Source: Micromonospora sp. NBC_00421
GTDB taxonomy: Bacteria > Actinomycetota > Actinomycetes > Mycobacteriales > Micromonosporaceae
DNA: 64,000 nucleotides
Assembly: GCF_036017915.1 (NCBI RefSeq)
Contig: NZ_CP107929.1
Span: 1,054,001-1,118,000, forward strand
Direction of reading: 5' to 3'
Part shown: one piece after another, positions 17,867-25,581 of the stretch
How positions within the stretch are numbered: position 1 is the first letter of the stretch
Layout of the letters: each line of letters begins with the position of its first letter
Position numbers and translations under genes: made by a program
Notes under the pieces: generated by a model
What the model saw: the letters and a program-made list of their open reading frames with translations, nothing else
What the model was told of the DNA's origin: nothing
The model's database searches: none

Positions 17867-18548
17867 TCAGGTGAGGGGTGGCGGCGAACCCGACGAGGTC
17901 GGGACGGCCCCGGGTACGGGTGCAGCGGGTAAGGGAGGTGTTGGTGACGGGGGTGGCGGCGAGGATCGCGTCGAGGTCGGCGAACGACAGCCCTTCGAGG
18001 ACGCGACGGACGGCGACGAGCACGGCATCATGGGCCACCACCCACACCGGCGGCCGGCGTGGTGGCTGTCCAGGTCGGCCAGGACCGCGCGGACCCGGCA
18101 GGCGACGTCGTCGTACGCCTCGCCGCCCGGCGGCCGGTAGGCGTAGAGGCCGTCGGCGGTGAGCCGGGCCGCCTCGGCGGGAAGCCGATCGGCGATCATC
18201 AGCGGGGTTCAACAGCTCCAGATCGCCCATGTGCCGGTCACCCACCCGGACGTCGACCTCGGCCGGCGGGCAGGGGACGCCGAGCGAACCGGCGGTCTCG
18301 ACCACCTGTGCCCAGGTCTGCCGGGCCCGTCGGCACGGGGAGCAGAGGACACGGTCGGGACGCTCGTCGGCGGACTGGGCCGCGAGCCAGTGGCCGAGCC
18401 GGGCGGCCTGCTGCCAGCCCAGCGGCGACAGCTCGACATCGACGTCACGGCCGGTGAGCCCGTGTGCGGCGACACCACGGGCATGGGCGTCGGCGAAGGC
18501 GACGTTCTGCCCGTGGCGGACGGTGGTCCACCTCGCGACGGCGTCCAT
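17867..18548 (-). pseudogene. Histidine phosphatase (phosphoglycerate mutase-like) with two frameshifts
   Basis: Read on the minus strand from ATG 18548, the start MDAVARWTTVRHGQN carries the RHG catalytic motif, followed by LSPLGWQQAARLGHWLA, VLCSPCRRARQTW and RHMGDLELLNP. The homology then jumps frame near 18205 to MIADRLPAEAARLTADGLYAYRPPGGEAYDDV, and jumps back near 18060 to VWVVAHDAVLVAVRRVLEG with the second catalytic His. Two small indels therefore break an otherwise full-length gene of about 225 residues. The pattern of exact compensation could equally be sequencing or assembly error. Confidence 0.7.
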
Positions 18549-18618
18549 GGACCCACTTTGCACCACACAACACCACGACCCGCTGCGCGCCGCCGCCCCG
18601 GAACCGAAAGGGTCGGCC

Positions 18619-18655
18619 CCCGGCCGGCCACCTCGCGTGCGGCTGGCCGGCCGGG
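18619..18655 (-). terminator. Hairpin terminator after the GH5 cellulase
   Basis: A perfect 12-bp stem (CCCGGCCGGCCA paired with TGGCCGGCCGGG) with a 13-base loop, just downstream of the cellulase stop on the minus strand. No T-run follows, as is usual in high-GC actinomycetes. Confidence 0.65.
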
Positions 18656-18661
18656 AGAGCC

Positions 18662-20203
18662 TCAGAGGTACGGGTTCTGGGTCAGTAGGTGGGCTTTGAA
18701 GCCCTCGCCGATGCCGGGTTCCGGGGTGCCGGCCCAGTCCTTGATGAGCACGGCGCCGCTGGTGCAGCCCCAGGGGTTCCAGGTCCAGGCGAGGTAGCTC
18801 AGGTCGTGCTCGTCGGCCCAGTTCACCAGTTGCCGCATGTAGTCGAAGGCGCAGTTGTCCTGGCCGAACTCGCCGATCACGATCGGGACGTGCTGGGTGA
18901 GCGGGGCGATCTGGCTGTCCCAGCAGGATTCGGTGGCGCAGGCGTTGAAGCTGTAGGCGTGCCACGACGCGGCGATGTTGTGCAGCGGGTCGTTCGGCCT
19001 GTAGGTCAGCCACTCCCGCATGTCGTTGGCCCATTCCAGGCCGCCGATCATGAGTAGGTTGGTGGCGCCGGTGGCGCGGACCGCGTCGACGAGGTCCTGC
19101 ATGCCGGCCACCTCGTAGGGCAGGCCGGTGCAGGTGCCGCCGTCACGTAGGCACTGCCAGCCCAGGGTCTTGTCCCAGTCGGCGGGCATGTCCGGGTAGG
19201 GCTCGTTGAACAGGTCGAACACGACCGCGTCGTTGCCCTTGAACGCGTTGGCGACGCCGGTCCAGAACTGGGGGGCGTACCGCGCGTCCGGCATCGGCTT
19301 CTGGCAGGTGGCGTGTTCGTCCTTGCAGTGCCAGTCTGGGCTGTTGGGGTAGGCGCCCCAGGTCCAGTGCAGGTCGAGGATGACGTTGATGCCGTTGGCG
19401 ACGAGCAGGTTCACGTAGTCCTTGACGCCCTGTTGGTAGGTGACGCCGCTGGGCGAGCCGTTGAGGCCGAGCCAGCATTCTTCGTTCAGCGGAACCCGCA
19501 CGGCGTGGATGTTCCAGGTCTTCATCGCATCGATCGAGGCCTGGTCGACCGGTCCGGAGTCCCACAGGCCCTTGCCCTGCACGCAGGCGAACTCTCCGCT
19601 GGACCGGCTGACCCCCAGCAGCCGGTACGGCTTGCCGGCCGCGGTGACGATCTGGTTCCCGGACACCCGCAGCGCCGGTGCCGATCCGGTGGTCGGCGGC
19701 GGGGTGGTCGGCGGCGGAGTCGTCGGCGGCGGAGTGGTCGGCGGCGGAGTCGTGGGCGGCGGAGTGGTCGGGTCTGTGGTGGGGGTGGGCACCGGCCCGG
19801 TGCACGTGGTGCCGTTGAGGGCGAACGACGTGGGCACCGGGTTCGCGCCGCTCCACGAGCCGCCGAACCCGATCGACGTCGAGACGCCGGTGCCCAGCGC
19901 TCCGTTCCAACTCATGCTGGCGGCCGACACCTGGGTGCCGGCCTGGGCCCAGGTCGCACTCCAGCCCTGGGTGACGTGCTGGCCAGCGCTGGGGAAGTCG
20001 AAGGTCAACGTCCAGCCGGAGACCGCGTCGCCCAGGTTGGTGACGGCGACGTCGGCGGTGAACCCGCCCGGCCACTGGCTCTGCACCGTGTAGGTGACCG
20101 AGCAGCCTTTGGCGGCCGCCGCAGCGGGGAGGGTGGCTGTTGCGGTGCCACCCAACATCAGCACGCTGGCACCGGCGGCCAGCAGCGCATGACGGTGTTT
20201 CAT
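18662..20203 (-). CDS. Secreted cellulase: CBM2 - PT linker - GH5 endoglucanase
   Basis: A 513-residue exported enzyme. A signal peptide (KHRHALLAAGASVLMLGG...AAAAA) is followed by a CBM2 cellulose-binding module (about 32-130, with conserved Trp and flanking Cys), a PPPTT-repeat linker (about 140-165) and a GH5 catalytic domain. The acid/base is in FDLFNEPYPD (E334) and the nucleophile in IVIGEFGQDN (about residue 445). RVPLNEECWLG and the paired Cys also fit extracellular GH5 enzymes. The start at 20203 is chosen for GGAG five bases upstream and the signal peptide; the frame runs open further upstream without function. It should cleave internal beta-1,4 bonds in cellulose. A CebR-like operator lies 31 bases before the start. 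Confidence 0.93.
   Translation of the reverse strand: MKHRHALLAAGASVLMLGGTATATLPAAAAAKGCSVTYTVQSQWPGGFTADVAVTNLGDAVSGWTLTFDFPSAGQHVTQGWSATWAQAGTQVSAASMSWNGALGTGVSTSIGFGGSWSGANPVPTSFALNGTTCTGPVPTPTTDPTTPPPTTPPPTTPPPTTPPPTTPPPTTGSAPALRVSGNQIVTAAGKPYRLLGVSRSSGEFACVQGKGLWDSGPVDQASIDAMKTWNIHAVRVPLNEECWLGLNGSPSGVTYQQGVKDYVNLLVANGINVILDLHWTWGAYPNSPDWHCKDEHATCQKPMPDARYAPQFWTGVANAFKGNDAVVFDLFNEPYPDMPADWDKTLGWQCLRDGGTCTGLPYEVAGMQDLVDAVRATGATNLLMIGGLEWANDMREWLTYRPNDPLHNIAASWHAYSFNACATESCWDSQIAPLTQHVPIVIGEFGQDNCAFDYMRQLVNWADEHDLSYLAWTWNPWGCTSGAVLIKDWAGTPEPGIGEGFKAHLLTQNPYL
19689..19771 (-). repeat. 15-bp microsatellite encoding PPPTT linker
   Basis: About five copies of a 15-base unit encode the Pro-Thr linker between CBM2 and GH5. 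Such linkers are flexible, often glycosylated, and prone to length change. Confidence 0.85.
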
Positions 20204-20233
20204 CTGATCTCCAAGAGTCTGGTGAGAGATCGA

Positions 20234-20247
20234 TGGGAGCGCTTCCA
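20234..20247. promoter_or_regulatory. CebR/CelR-like operator upstream of the cellulase
   Basis: The sequence TGGGAGCGCTTCCA differs at one base from the perfect palindrome TGGGAGCGCTCCCA known as the cellobiose-responsive CebR/CelR site in actinomycetes. It sits 31 bases upstream of the cellulase ATG, where a bound LacI-family repressor would block transcription until cello-oligosaccharides appear. Confidence 0.8.
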
Positions 20248-20383
20248 TGCATCCTTTATTGCCTTGTTTACGAAAGTCAATACACCGCAGGTTCGTGTTC
20301 GGACCGTGGACGGCCGCAGCGCGGCAGGACCGGCCAGGTGGTGAGTGCAGTAGCCTGGCGAGGCGGCGAGATGGGGACGTGGC

Positions 20384-20725
20384 GGTGGCGAGCAGCCCGA
20401 TCTGGGCCGGCCGGCCGAAGACACGTGGCCTGGTGCTGCACGTGATCAGGTCGGCGCGCAGCATCAGCCGGGTGGAACTCGCGGCGGCGACGGGGTTCAA
20501 CTCGGACGCAACACCTGCGTGATCGTGGTCGTCGACCTGGCGGGCCGGCAGGTGGCCCGCGCATCGTTCCAGGGGGCGTCGATGCGCCGCAGCGGGCGTT
20601 GCCGCTGGTGGGCTCACAGGTGGGCGCGCTGCTGGCCTCGGCGGCAGTCGACCGTCACCGGGTGCTGGGAGTCGGCCTGGTCAGTTACGGGCCACAGGAT
20701 CGGCGCGCGGGTGTGCTTCTTCCTC
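20384..20725 (+). pseudogene. Broken ROK-family regulator
   Basis: A GTG at 20384 opens a frame reading GRPKTRGLVLHVIRSARSISRVELAAATGFN, the winged HTH start of ROK repressors, which then ends at a stop. Shifted fragments follow: VIVVVDLAGRQVARASF (ROK beta strand) and VGSQVGALLASAAVDRHRVLGVGLVSYGPQD, which corresponds to the conserved GvGvxxPGpvd region. The order is right for one ROK gene, but the middle is deleted and frames change, so it is not functional. ROK regulators usually control sugar use. Confidence 0.65.
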
Positions 20726-20775
20726 GGGTGGCTCACCCTCGCGACCGCGTACCGCGGAGAGTAGTTCGGCCAGTG

Positions 20776-20940
20776 GCACGCCACTGGAAGCGGGCGGCGT
20801 CGAGCTTGGCCAGGAACGTCGGCCGGCGGCGGTGTTCTGCGCGCAACGTCTCCAGGTACGCGTCGAATCGGGTGCTCTCGCCGGGGGCCGCGTACGCTTC
20901 GCGCAGGCGGGACAGCAGCGTGATCGTCTTGTCGTGGCGG
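20776..20940 (-). pseudogene. Possible C-terminal fragment of a SWIM zinc-finger protein
   Basis: On the minus strand about 50 codons read ITLLSRLREAYAAPGESTRFDAYLETLRAEHRRRPTFLAKLD. This matches the end of actinomycete SWIM zinc-finger proteins (a helical LxxARxLY...FDAYLxxLRxxHRRRPTLMxxLD pattern). The CxCx(n)CxH finger is absent and no start was found. I regard it as a leftover fragment. Confidence 0.4.
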
Positions 20941-21125
20941 CCTGTGGTTCCGGTCCGGGCTTGTTGATCACGCCTGGTGACCGAGGTGGGATCGGCAGAT
21001 ATCAAGGCCAGCCGCCGGACCAGACGGGTGACCTGCCCACCCGGTGGCTTTGTCGCCGGCTACGTGCCGTTTGCCTTAGTCACGAGGCCGGCGATCTCCC
21101 GGCTCGATGGGCTGACCACACCCGG

Positions 21126-22013
21126 TCAGGCCTTCGACCGAAACGGTGCCAGCGTGGCGCGGATCGTCTCGGCGGCACCCCAGTCGTCGTCGAACTGGGC
21201 CAGGACGGCCAAGTGTTGCCGCAACTGGATGATCGGCATGCGGGCAGGCCAGTCGGCGTCGAGACCGGTCAGCTCGGCATAGACGTCGAAGAACCGACGC
21301 GACTCCGGCGGAGGTGACGTGATCCAGAGGTGGGCCAGGTCCACCTCGGCCCACATGTATGACACTGCCGGATCGATGACCGTCGCTCGCCCGTCCGCAG
21401 TCGCCAGCACGTTCTGGGCCCACAGGTCCCCGTGCGTCAGGCAGGCCGGCCGGACCGGCAGCAGCTCGGGGAGGCGAGCACACAACCGCTCCAGCGCGGC
21501 CCGGTCGGCGGGTTCGAGCGCCGCCTCGACGCGCGGCTCGGAGAGCCAGCGGAGCAACCGGCGCTCGGCGAAGAATGCGAAGCCGTCGTCGGCCCACGCA
21601 TTCATCTGCCGACGGCGACCCAACCAGTTGTCGCGGTGCCATCCGAAGCGGGGATGGATGGTGCTCGTGTGCGCCTGGGCGAGCGCGTGGGCGAACTGCT
21701 CCCAGAAAGCTACCTCGCTTGGTCTCGGCTGTAGCAGCGACAGCACGAGCAACTCGTGGTTCGCCACGATCACCTCGGGTGTCGCCAGTCCTCCGCGCTC
21801 CCGCAGGGCCGCCAGCCCTTCGGCCTCCGCGACAAAGGCGTCACCGTCGCCGTCGGGCGCTTCGGCGAAGGCTTTGACGAAGACCGACGGCGCGTCCCTG
21901 CGGTGGGCTATTCCGGCGAGCGCGGCAAGTCCACCGCTGACCGGCGTGATGGTGACGATGTCGCGGATCCCCGTCCGCGACAACCGCTCCGCCAGCGGAT
22001 CTGTCAGGAACAT
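21126..22013 (-). CDS. Fructosamine/ketosamine-3-kinase family protein
   Basis: A 295-residue cytosolic kinase of the aminoglycoside phosphotransferase fold. Landmarks: TPVSGGLAALAGIAHRRDAPSVFVKAF (nucleotide-binding strands with Lys), HPRFGWHRDNWLG (substrate loop typical of fructosamine kinases), CLTHGDLWAQNVLA (catalytic HGDLWxxN) and VIDPAVSYMWAEVDLA (metal-binding D). These enzymes phosphorylate the ketoamine of glycated proteins or amines so that the adduct falls off. The ATG at 22013 has GGAGGAG eight bases upstream. No operon partner is evident. Confidence 0.87.
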   Translation of the reverse strand: MFLTDPLAERLSRTGIRDIVTITPVSGGLAALAGIAHRRDAPSVFVKAFAEAPDGDGDAFVAEAEGLAALRERGGLATPEVIVANHELLVLSLLQPRPSEVAFWEQFAHALAQAHTSTIHPRFGWHRDNWLGRRRQMNAWADDGFAFFAERRLLRWLSEPRVEAALEPADRAALERLCARLPELLPVRPACLTHGDLWAQNVLATADGRATVIDPAVSYMWAEVDLAHLWITSPPPESRRFFDVYAELTGLDADWPARMPIIQLRQHLAVLAQFDDDWGAAETIRATLAPFRSKA

Positions 22014-22369
22014 CGGCAGTGGTCTCCTCCGGTCGGGGGCGTGCCGGGATCTTCCGGAGTCACGGTGACCATCCCAGCACATCCGCGTTAGGACAGGCCC
22101 TTCCGGAACCTTCCGACGCACCGCAGTAGGCGGCGATGACGCCCGCCCGGGTGAGCCGTTGGTGTCGGTCGGCGTTGGGGCGGCGGTGGCCAAGGCCGTC
22201 GGCTCGGGTTGGCGGGTCGACCCGGACGGCCGTCCGTTGTGTGCACCCGCGCGGGCGGAACGGCAGGCCGGTGAACGGTTCGCGCCCGGCGTGGTCGTGC
22301 AGACCCTACGCCGGGGGTGCTCTCCATCGAACTCGTCAACTGGTAGTCCGGGGGTCAGACCGCCGCGGA
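22014..22369. other. Stretch without a supported gene
   Basis: About 350 bases between the ketosamine kinase and a P450 remnant. It contains the kinase ribosome-binding site and presumably its promoter. No reading frame here carries a recognisable domain. Confidence 0.35.
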
Positions 22370-22540
22370 GGTGGGCTGGTGCCACTCGGGCTGGCGCACG
22401 CCAACGTCGACGAGCGGTTCATCGCGGAGTCCGTCCGCTTCGATGTCGGCCGCGTCCCGAACCGGCATCTGGCCTTCGGCCACGGGCGGCACTTCTGCGC
22501 GGGCGCGCCGCTGGCCCGGCTGGAACTCCAGCACTCTTCG
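22370..22540 (+). pseudogene. Cytochrome P450 heme-binding remnant
   Basis: About 57 codons on the + strand read ANVDERF...VRFDVGRVPNRHLAFGHGRHFCAGAPLARLELQ, which is the Cys-ligand loop (FGHGRHFCAG, the FxxGxxxCxG signature) and the start of helix L of a bacterial P450. The rest of the enzyme, including the ExxR helix, is missing upstream and the frame is lost downstream. It is a decayed fragment. Confidence 0.7.
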
Positions 22541-22562
22541 TGTGTGCCGGTGACCTGGCAGC

Positions 22563-22886
22563 TCAGGGTGGCGGGATGTTGACCAGGCGGCGCAGCAGGT
22601 CGATGAACTGGGCGCGTTCGGCCACCGTGAACCGGTCGAGCAGGTCGTTCTGAGCGCCGTCGACAAGCGTGTCCATCTCCCGCATCCGGGCGGTTCCGGC
22701 GTCGGTGATGTGAACGACGTTGCGGCGCCGGTCCACCGGGTCGGGTTCCCGGCGGAGCAGGCCGTCGGCCTCCATCCCGTTCAGGGTGGTGACAGCGTCG
22801 CCCCGGTCGATGCCCAGCCGGCGGCACAGCTCTGCCTGGCTGATCCCGCCGAACTCGTCGAGCGCGGCGGGGATGCCGTACCGCAT
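22563..22886 (-). CDS. MarR family transcriptional regulator, possibly lacking its start
   Basis: From ATG 22886 the product is 107 residues, with the MarR winged helix: SQAELCRRLGIDRGDAVTTLNGMEADGLLRREPDPVDRRRNVVHITDAG. Homology continues upstream in the same frame (RLQRLTSWLLHHGAARANRVVGTHL, to about 22990), matching the normal first helix of the family. I find no start codon there, so the annotated product would lack the dimerisation helix. Either the start was lost by rearrangement or an unusual start is used. Its target is unknown. Confidence 0.6.
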   Translation of the reverse strand: MRYGIPAALDEFGGISQAELCRRLGIDRGDAVTTLNGMEADGLLRREPDPVDRRRNVVHITDAGTARMREMDTLVDGAQNDLLDRFTVAERAQFIDLLRRLVNIPPP

Positions 22887-23295
22887 CCGGTCGCCGGGGC
22901 GATCCAGGTGCGTCCCGACGACCCGGTTCGCGCGGGCTGCCCCGTGGTGGAGCAGCCAGGAGGTCAGCCGCTGGAGCCGAGCCGGTGGTGCCCCCGGCTG
23001 CAGGGCCGGTTCGTGAGCGAGCGGATGGGTCGGGTGATCGCCGTGTCCAGTGTGCCGTCCATCCTGGCCCCGGCCTTCGGCCGGCGGGATCCGGGCCGTC
23101 GAGCACCTGCGGCTGGTGATGGCGGAGTTGCACGTCGCCGGCCTGGGTCAGCGGCACGCTGACCACGGTGGACCGGCCGGGCGACAGCGGCAACAGTGGA
23201 CCTGCAAGATCATCGCGGGCTGCGGCCGCCGCGTGCGGGGGGCGTCGCCGACCTGTGCCGCTGACGCGAGTTGGCATCCTCGACGGCATGATCGT

Positions 23296-23467
23296 GCGAG
23301 GTGCCCCGCGTGCGCGGGGAGAATCGGGAAGCCGGTGTGAATCCGACACGGGCCCGCTGCGGTGACCGGGGAGCGACCGTCCATGCGCGAGGAGCGCAGC
23401 CACTGGCCATAAGGCCGGGAAGGCGGACGGGCTGGCGTTGATCCGGGAGTCCGAAGACCGGCCTCGC
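23296..23467 (+). ncRNA. Cobalamin (AdoCbl) riboswitch
   Basis: A classic B12 element. The closing stem is GCGAGG (23296-23301) with CCTCGC (23462-23467). Inside, in order, are GGGAAGCCGGTGTGAATCC, a segment with CCCGCTGCGGTGACCGG, GCCACTGG, GGGAAGGCGG and GGGAGTCCGAAGACCGGCC. These match the conserved core and B12-box order of the aptamer. It normally switches off the downstream gene when coenzyme B12 is plentiful; here that gene is a truncated bluB 51 bases later. Confidence 0.92.
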
Positions 23468-23517
23468 GTCGACCGCCCACCCCTCCGGGCTGGGCCGAGC
23501 GCAGCGGGAGCCTGCCT

Positions 23518-23757
23518 GTGGCACTCTACGACGCCATCCACCGCCGCCGGGACGTCCGGGCCCAGTTCACCGGGGCGCCGGTGCCGGCCGACACCCTGCA
23601 CCGGATTCTCGACGCCGCGCATGCCGCGCCCGGCGTCGGCTACTCGCAGCCGTGGGACTCCGTCCTGGTCCGGGACCCCGACCTCCGCCGCCGGTGCCAC
23701 CGGCACGTACAGGCCGGGCGGGCCACGTTCGCCGCCACCCTGGACGGTCCGCGCCGG
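23518..23757 (+). pseudogene. bluB: Truncated bluB-like gene (5,6-dimethylbenzimidazole synthase)
   Basis: From the GTG at 23518 the product reads ALYDAIHRRRDVRAQF, LHRILDAAHAAPGVGYSQPWD and VLVRDPDLRRRCHRHV. This is the N-terminal third of BluB, the flavin-destroying nitroreductase-fold enzyme that makes the lower ligand of B12. Similarity stops abruptly near 23757, where an unrelated low-complexity frame takes over. The B12 riboswitch directly upstream confirms the original identity. The remaining two thirds of the enzyme, needed for FMN binding and catalysis, are missing. Confidence 0.75.
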
Positions 23758-23989
23758 CACGTTCGATCACCGGCAGCTCCCAACCCGCCCGCGGCGGAGG
23801 GGACCGCGACGCCGGCCAGACGCAGCATCCGGTCGGCGATCGGGCGCAGCACCTCCAACTCGTGCCGGGTCAGTCCCACCTGGTCCGGCGTGCCCTCGGC
23901 GGGGCGGATGCACGCCGCGTGCCTGCCGACGAGCTGCCGGGTCACCTCGGGCGACGCCCAGAACCTCGATGGTCATCGGCCGTCCGGTG

Positions 23990-25387
23990 TCACGTCAGCA
24001 GTGGTAGCGCCTGTTGGCGGACATCGACGTAGCGCGCGTACACCTCGGGGGTGCCGGCGGCGGTGACCTCCTCGGCCGCGACCGGCCACGGCGGCGGCTC
24101 GGCGTCGCCGGACAGCGCCCAGGCCGCCTGCCGCGCCGAGCCGAGCGCCACGTACTCGGCAGCGCGCGGCACGGCCACCGGTACGCCGAACAACGCCGGC
24201 GCGACCGCCCGCACCGCGCGGGACCGGGCCGCGCCGCCGATCAGCAACACCCGGTCGACCGGGACGTCCTGGGCACGGAGCGCGTGGAGGGCGTCGGCGA
24301 TACCGCCGAGCATGCCCTCCACGGCGGCCCGCGCCAGGTTCGCCGCCGACGCGTTCGCCCGGGTCAGGCCGGCGAGCAGACCGCGCGCGTCGGGCAGATT
24401 GGGGGTGCGTTCCCCATCCAGGTACGGCAGCAGGGTCAGCCCGCCCGCGCCAGGTTGCGCCGAGAGCGCCAGCTCGTCCAACTCGGCCAGTGACCGGCCC
24501 AGCAGGTCGGCGACCGTGACCAGCACCCGGGCCGCGTTGAGCGTGCACACCAGTGGCAGGAACCGGCCGGTCGCGTCGGCGTACCCGGCCACCAGCCCGC
24601 TCGCGTCGGCGGTCGGCACGTCACTGAGCCCGTACACGCATCCCGAGGTGCCCAGCGAGACCACCACGTCACCCGGCCGCAGGCCGACGCCGAGCGCCCC
24701 GCCCATCGTGTCACCGGTGCCGGCCGAGAGCAGCGCGCCCGAGGTGGTCTCCCCGACCACCTCGGCCGGTCCGGCGATCCGGGGGAGTGCCACGTCCCGA
24801 CCGAAGGCGAGCCGCACCAGGTCCTGCCGGTACGCGCCGGCGGCCGGTGACCAGTAGCCGGTGCCGGACGCCTCACCCCGGTCGGTCGTCGGTTCTCCGC
24901 GGTCCGCGCGCAGCCGGTGGGTGAGCCAGTCGTGGGGTAGCAGCACCATGCTGGTGCGGGCCGCGAGCTCGGGCTCGGCACGGGAGAACCAGCGCAGCTT
25001 GGTGACCGTGAAGCTGGCCACCGGCACCAGCCCGACCGCGTCGGCCCACGCCTTCGGGCCGCCGAACTCGTCGGTCAGGTCGACGGCGGCGCGTGCCGAG
25101 CGGGTGTCGTTCCAGAGAATGGCGGGACGCAGCACCTCGCCGGCATCGTCGAGGCAGACCATGCCCTGCTGCTGTCCGCCGACGCCGATCGCGGCCACAC
25201 CGTCCAGAAGACCGGCGCTGGCCTGCTCGTACGCGGCCCACCACAACCGTGGCTCGATCTCGGTGCCATCGGGGTGCGGGGCGCGGCCCGCGCGGAGCAC
25301 CTCGCCGGTCTCCGCGTCGCAGACCACGACCTTGGTCGACTGGGTCGACGAATCGACCCCGGCAACGAGGGTCCTCGCGCCACCCAT
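23990..25387 (-). CDS. xylB: Xylulokinase
   Basis: A 465-residue FGGY carbohydrate kinase that phosphorylates D-xylulose with ATP, the second step of xylose use. Landmarks: GVDSSTQSTKVVV (phosphate loop, about residues 10-22), GVGGQQQGMVCL and ILWNDTR (sugar site), and GDTMGGALGVGLRPGDVVVSLGTSGCVYG. The C-terminal LLIGGAARSRAVRAVAPALFGVPV is the FGGY signature region. The size fits actinomycete XylB. The ATG at 25387 has GGAGG seven bases before it. No xylose isomerase or transporter adjoins it, so it is a single gene here, perhaps regulated by a ROK or XylR repressor through the inverted repeat at its promoter. Confidence 0.9.
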   Translation of the reverse strand: MGGARTLVAGVDSSTQSTKVVVCDAETGEVLRAGRAPHPDGTEIEPRLWWAAYEQASAGLLDGVAAIGVGGQQQGMVCLDDAGEVLRPAILWNDTRSARAAVDLTDEFGGPKAWADAVGLVPVASFTVTKLRWFSRAEPELAARTSMVLLPHDWLTHRLRADRGEPTTDRGEASGTGYWSPAAGAYRQDLVRLAFGRDVALPRIAGPAEVVGETTSGALLSAGTGDTMGGALGVGLRPGDVVVSLGTSGCVYGLSDVPTADASGLVAGYADATGRFLPLVCTLNAARVLVTVADLLGRSLAELDELALSAQPGAGGLTLLPYLDGERTPNLPDARGLLAGLTRANASAANLARAAVEGMLGGIADALHALRAQDVPVDRVLLIGGAARSRAVRAVAPALFGVPVAVPRAAEYVALGSARQAAWALSGDAEPPPWPVAAEEVTAAGTPEVYARYVDVRQQALPLLT

Positions 25388-25438
25388 GGCGATGCCTCCG
25401 TAGCTCGGTGGGACCCGAGCCTACGTCCAGCGACCGGA

Positions 25439-25459
25439 TTTGTTCAATGGACTTACAAA
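25439..25459. promoter_or_regulatory. xylB: Candidate operator upstream of xylulokinase
   Basis: TTTGT and ACAAA arms separated by 11 bases (TTTGT-N11-ACAAA) in a locally AT-rich patch about 52 bases before the xylB start. ROK-type xylose repressors often bind spaced repeats of this kind. Assignment is by position and symmetry only. Confidence 0.45.
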
Positions 25460-25581
25460 ATTCGACGTCGTGGCAGCGGTGCCGTGGCCTCACCCGGCCC
25501 CACGGGTTACGGGTGCGAGCGCGCCTCGTCGCGCCGACGACCCCGCGCTCCACCCCCTGACTCGCCCGACGAGCGGTCAGC

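Noticed and set aside
19689..19771. Short tandem repeats that could suggest a CRISPR or VNTR element
   Set aside because: The 15-base period without spacers encodes a Pro-Thr linker.
22887..23295. Minus-strand coding potential (GRSTVVSVPLTQAGDVQL)
   Set aside because: A short isolated stretch with no start and no confident family.
23640..23945. Minus-strand frame with LTRHELEVLRPIADRML, resembling a LuxR HTH start
   Set aside because: Too short and no second recognition helix; probably chance in a junction region.
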